From contig JAIENH010000794.1 of assembly GCA_019751475.1 (NCBI GenBank), positions 1 through 7,823 on the forward strand: DNA of 7,823 nt, written 5' to 3'. How positions within the stretch are numbered: position 1 is the first letter of the stretch; each line of letters starts with the position of its first letter. This stretch comes from Cyclobacteriaceae bacterium (GTDB lineage: Bacteria; Bacteroidota; Bacteroidia; Cytophagales; Cyclobacteriaceae). A program made the position numbers and the translations under genes. Positions 5,961 through 7,823 of the stretch are shown here, one piece after another. The notes under the pieces are model-generated. The model had not been told where the DNA came from and did not search any database. It saw nothing but the letters and a program-made list of their open reading frames with translations.

Positions 5961-6422
5961 ATGAGTCTATTAGTAAAAAACAACGGAGGATTCCCCACTC
6001 TTTTTTCAGACTGGCTCAATCCTGCCCTGTTAACTTCTGATTTCATGGATTTTGATTCAGAAGCTCCATTTCAAGCCTTGCGGCTTGGTATTAATGTTCC
6101 TTCAGCCAACGTAGCAGAGACACCAAAAGAGTATATGATCGACTTGGCTGCCCCCGGACTTGAGCGAAAAGATTTCAAGGTGGAGATCAATAATCACACC
6201 CTGACGGTCAGCTCAGAAAAGAAGGAAGAACAAAAAGAAGAAAAGAACGGCTATTCACGGAAGGAATTTTCGTACAGTTCGTTTTCCCGTTCGTTTTCGT
6301 TACCGGAAAACGTGAAGGAGGGAAGTATTGATGCCAAGTACCAAGACGGGATTTTGAAGATCACTATTCCCAAAAAGGAGGTGACGGTATCAAAACCTGT
6401 GAGGGAAATTGCGGTTTCGTAA
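5961..6422 (+). CDS. Small heat-shock protein, Hsp20 / alpha-crystallin family
   Basis: The protein has 153 residues, normal for bacterial Hsp20. After a variable N-terminal arm (1-45), which contains WLNPAL at 18-23, comes the alpha-crystallin domain at about 48-140. It includes the strand APGLERKDFKVEI at 64-76, a Lys/Glu-rich loop at 84-97, and the signature A-x2-x-DGILKITIP at 125-137. The short tail carries an I-x-V motif (Ile150, Val152) that docks into neighbouring subunits during oligomer assembly. These proteins are ATP-independent holdases that keep unfolding proteins soluble in the cytoplasm. The gene is monocistronic, with its own spacer upstream and an intrinsic terminator immediately downstream. 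No Shine-Dalgarno sequence precedes the ATG, only an A-rich leader. Confidence 0.96.
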   Translation: MSLLVKNNGGFPTLFSDWLNPALLTSDFMDFDSEAPFQALRLGINVPSANVAETPKEYMIDLAAPGLERKDFKVEINNHTLTVSSEKKEEQKEEKNGYSRKEFSYSSFSRSFSLPENVKEGSIDAKYQDGILKITIPKKEVTVSKPVREIAVS

Positions 6423-6429
6423 TCGCAGA

Positions 6430-6455
6430 GAGCGGGCCCCGTAAGGCCCGTTTTC
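6430..6455 (+). terminator. Intrinsic terminator after hsp20
   Basis: CGGGCC (6433-6438) pairs with GGCCCG (6445-6450) around a six-base loop, followed directly by TTTT at 6451-6454. It begins eight bases after the hsp20 stop codon at 6420-6422. The GC-rich stem and T run fit a rho-independent terminator that isolates hsp20 from the BON gene. Confidence 0.85.
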
Positions 6456-6458
6456 AAA

Positions 6459-6488
6459 TTGACGTATCACAACAAAACTGGATAGAAT
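6459..6488 (+). promoter_or_regulatory. Candidate sigma70-like promoter for the BON gene
   Basis: TTGACG (6459-6464) and TAGAAT (6483-6488) each match five of six bases of the classical -35 and -10 elements and are 18 bases apart. The site follows the hsp20 terminator, where a new promoter is needed. A start near 6495 would put a hairpin-forming sequence at the very 5' end of the transcript. Bacteroidota usually prefer a different promoter consensus, which lowers confidence. Confidence 0.35.
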
Positions 6489-6560
6489 ATGAAATGCCCA
6501 CGAGTAAAGCTCACCCACAGGGATGATAATTTAAGCTTGGGCATTCCATGCGACCATTAA
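6489..6560 (+). other. Possible 23-codon upstream open reading frame
   Basis: An ATG at 6489 opens a 23-codon frame (MKCPRVKLTHRDD then NLSLGIPCDH) ending in TAA at 6558-6560, 18 bases before the BON start. It covers the same bases as the leader hairpin. The peptide has two Cys and two His but no recognised homologue. If the promoter at 6459-6488 is real, transcription would begin inside this frame and it would not be translated, so it is probably fortuitous. Confidence 0.12.
6493..6545 (+). other. Hairpin in the BON gene leader
   Basis: AATGCCC (6493-6499) pairs perfectly with GGGCATT (6539-6545). An inner stem of AAGCT (6507-6511) with AGCTT (6534-6538) stacks on it after a one-sided internal loop. 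No T run follows, so it is not an intrinsic terminator. It may stabilise the 5' end of the BON transcript, regulate translation, or act as a binding site in DNA. Confidence 0.35.
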
Positions 6561-6578
6561 AAAAGTAAATATTAGCAC

Positions 6579-7253
6579 ATGAAAACAAATGAAGAGTTAA
6601 GGCAAGACGTGGCAGATGAGCTCATGTGGATGCCTATTCTACGTGATGTGGCCTCACGCATCGGCATAACAGCCGATGATGGAGTGGTCACTCTTTCTGG
6701 CCTGGTGGACACCTACAATCAGAAATTGGCGGCCGAGCAAGCTGCCCAGCGTGTAGCAGGTGTCGCAGTAGTGGCAGTTGACCTGGAAGTTAAAATAAAA
6801 GGCCCGCATGTTCGCAGTGACATTGAAATAGCCAAAGCCATCAAAGACTCACTTAGGTGGAATAATTCTGTAAAAGAAGACTTGATTGAAGTAAAGGTGG
6901 ACGATGGCTGGGTGTACCTGGATGGCACAACCGATTGGGAGTATCAGCGGAGAGCAGCCGAAAACAGTGTCCGCGACTTGACCGGTGTGCGCGGTGTTAC
7001 AAACCGCATCCTTGTAAAATCCACCGTGTTGGATCCCAAAGAAATTAAGAACAAAATATCAGCTGCGTTGCACCGGAGCGCCACTGTGGATTCATCTAAC
7101 ATTATGTTAGAAACGCATGGCAGTCGAGTGACCCTGCGCGGCAAGGTGCGCTCGTGGGCCGAGAGAAAGGATGCAGAAAATGCTGCATGGTCAGCACCGG
7201 GTGTCATGATCGTTGACAATAAAATTGAGATTGATACCGAAATACTGGTGTAA
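6579..7253 (+). CDS. BON-domain protein with three BON domains
   Basis: The protein has 224 residues and three consecutive BON domains, at about 5-73, 78-148 and 152-220. Each shows the pattern of a helix, a strand ending in a glycine turn, and a second helix. The repeated strand-turn is GVVTLSG at 35-41, GWVYLDG at 110-116 and a related SRVTLRG at 182-188, with the following helices [21 protein letters not shown] and [12 protein letters not shown] domains are thought to bind phospholipid or membrane surfaces; the periplasmic OsmY of enteric bacteria is the best known example. Unlike OsmY, this protein has no signal peptide, so it appears cytoplasmic. It is preceded by an A-rich leader (AAAAAAGTAAA at 6559-6569) and not by a Shine-Dalgarno site. 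Placement beside hsp20 and usp genes suggests a stress role. Confidence 0.93.
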   Translation: MKTNEELRQDVADELMWMPILRDVASRIGITADDGVVTLSGLVDTYNQKLAAEQAAQRVAGVAVVAVDLEVKIKGPHVRSDIEIAKAIKDSLRWNNSVKEDLIEVKVDDGWVYLDGTTDWEYQRRAAENSVRDLTGVRGVTNRILVKSTVLDPKEIKNKISAALHRSATVDSSNIMLETHGSRVTLRGKVRSWAERKDAENAAWSAPGVMIVDNKIEIDTEILV

Positions 7254-7271
7254 GCTAGTTGGAATGCCTTG

Positions 7272-7341
7272 GAGCAAAAGAGCATCGGGGTTGAAGTTTA
7301 TGGGTGAGGGAAATGACAATGCCCGATTGTCTCTTTTGCTC
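7272..7341 (+). other. Long hairpin with an alternative fold between the BON and flavodoxin-like genes
   Basis: GAGCAAAAGAG (7272-7282) is perfectly complementary to CTCTTTTGCTC (7331-7341). A second stem, ATCGGG (7284-7289) with CCCGAT (7322-7327), continues it after a small internal loop, and GTTG (7290-7293) with CAAT (7317-7320) can extend it. A different hairpin, GACAAT (7315-7320) with ATTGTC (7326-7331) around a five-base loop, uses the same 3' bases and excludes the long one. The element starts 19 bases after the BON stop and may serve as a terminator, attenuator or 3'-end stabiliser. The sequence after it is only moderately T-rich (TTATAATAAT). Confidence 0.55.
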
Positions 7342-7379
7342 TTATAATAATCGTATGAAAAAGTAAACAGAGAAAAACT

Positions 7380-7823
7380 ATGAGCCTGTTGAAGCGAATT
7401 CTTGCTGTGCTGGTATTGCTGGGTGCTATCAGCATCGTATTCTTCCTTTGGTATTTACAAAAGCATAAAATGGAAGAAGCACAGCCATTTGAAATCAATA
7501 CTATGGCCATGGAAAAACACATGCTGATTGCCACCCAAGGTAGTGAATTCAAAAACGCTGTGGTGGAGGGGGTGATCGCCCAATTGAAGCCGTATGACAT
7601 TTTTATCAAAGTCATTGATGTTAGTCAACTGCCGAATATAAAAGAGCAAGACTGGTCGGCCATTGTCATTCTGCACACCTGGGAGTACTCAAAGGCACAG
7701 AAGGACGCACAGCGATTTGTGGAAACGGCCCCTGACAAAAATAAGATTGTTGCGCTAAGCACTTCCGGAGGGGGCGCAGAAAAGATAGCCGGTATTGATG
7801 GCGTTACATCGGCCTCGCAAATG
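7380..7823 (+). CDS. Membrane-anchored flavodoxin-like protein, N-terminal part (cut by window edge)
   Basis: From the ATG at 7380 the frame is open for 148 codons to the window edge, with no stop, so the C-terminus is missing. Residues 7-25 form a single hydrophobic segment preceded by Lys5-Arg6, which looks like a signal anchor. After a linker the protein shows alternating strands and helices: HMLIATQGSEFKNAVVEGV at 47-65, IFIKVIDV at 74-81, SAIVILHTWEYS at 93-104 and KIVALSTSGGG at 122-132. The TQGSEFK loop after the first strand sits where flavodoxins hold the FMN phosphate, and the later glycine-rich loop also fits, but no FMN-binding residues can be assigned with certainty. I recognise the fold type, not a named gene. 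The A-rich leader AAAAAGTAAA (7358-7367) resembles that of the BON gene. Confidence 0.8.
   Translation, partial: MSLLKRILAVLVLLGAISIVFFLWYLQKHKMEEAQPFEINTMAMEKHMLIATQGSEFKNAVVEGVIAQLKPYDIFIKVIDVSQLPNIKEQDWSAIVILHTWEYSKAQKDAQRFVETAPDKNKIVALSTSGGGAEKIAGIDGVTSASQM

Noticed and set aside
6540..7268. GGAATGCC (7261-7268) and its reverse complement (6540-6547) flanking the BON gene as terminal inverted repeats of a mobile element
   Set aside because: Only eight bases match, no transposase or target duplication is present, and one copy is already part of the leader hairpin.
7343..7348. TATAAT as a -10 promoter element for the flavodoxin-like gene
   Set aside because: The hexamer is perfect, but no -35 or -33 partner lies at a suitable distance and the upstream bases are committed to the hairpin arm.
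6944..7676. Minus-strand open frames across the BON gene and the last gene
   Set aside because: They overlap well-supported plus-strand genes, show no recognisable domains, and are explained as shadows.

Overview
The window looks like a chromosomal stretch from a member of the Bacteroidota, perhaps a Cytophagales- or Chitinophagales-like organism. Start codons lack Shine-Dalgarno sequences and are instead preceded by A-rich leaders (for example before 5961, 6579 and 7380). The glycogen-synthase-like protein begins MKVLMFGWEFPP and sits next to a GH57 enzyme, which is a pairing I associate with Bacteroidota. This assignment rests on protein resemblance from memory; no search was possible.

Layout. 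(1) At the left edge is the first part of a universal stress protein (Usp) gene on the minus strand (1-133). (2) A divergent spacer (134-322) holds a perfect 16-bp palindrome. (3) A plus-strand operon with overlapping genes follows: a glycogen-synthase-type glycosyltransferase (323-1662, broken by a one-base frameshift near 1165), a GH57 alpha-glucan enzyme (1640-2881) and an AI-2E/PerM-family membrane protein (2878-3933). (4) A tightly packed minus-strand operon converges on it with no spacer at all. In transcription order it is a cysteine-rich copper-storage-like four-helix protein (5731-5411), a tandem Usp (5403-4555) and an unrecognised helical protein with three internal repeats (4548-3934). 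(5) A 229-bp divergent spacer with inverted repeats separates that operon from a small heat-shock protein gene (5961-6422), which ends in a clear intrinsic terminator. (6) A short structured region with a plausible promoter leads to a triple-BON-domain protein (6579-7253). (7) A strong 70-nt hairpin, with a mutually exclusive alternative fold, lies before a membrane-anchored flavodoxin-like gene that runs off the right edge (7380-7823). No gene-free stretch exceeds 300 bases.

Taken together this reads as a stress or dormancy survival cluster. It combines Usp proteins, a holdase chaperone, a BON protein, a thiol-rich metal-buffering protein and storage-polysaccharide metabolism. The joint role is inferred from co-location, not shown by the sequence. 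The least explained parts are the three-repeat helical protein in the copper-protein/Usp operon and the structured non-coding elements at 201-216, 5799-5817, 6493-6545 and 7272-7341. I saw no tRNA, rRNA, CRISPR array, transposase or phage gene.
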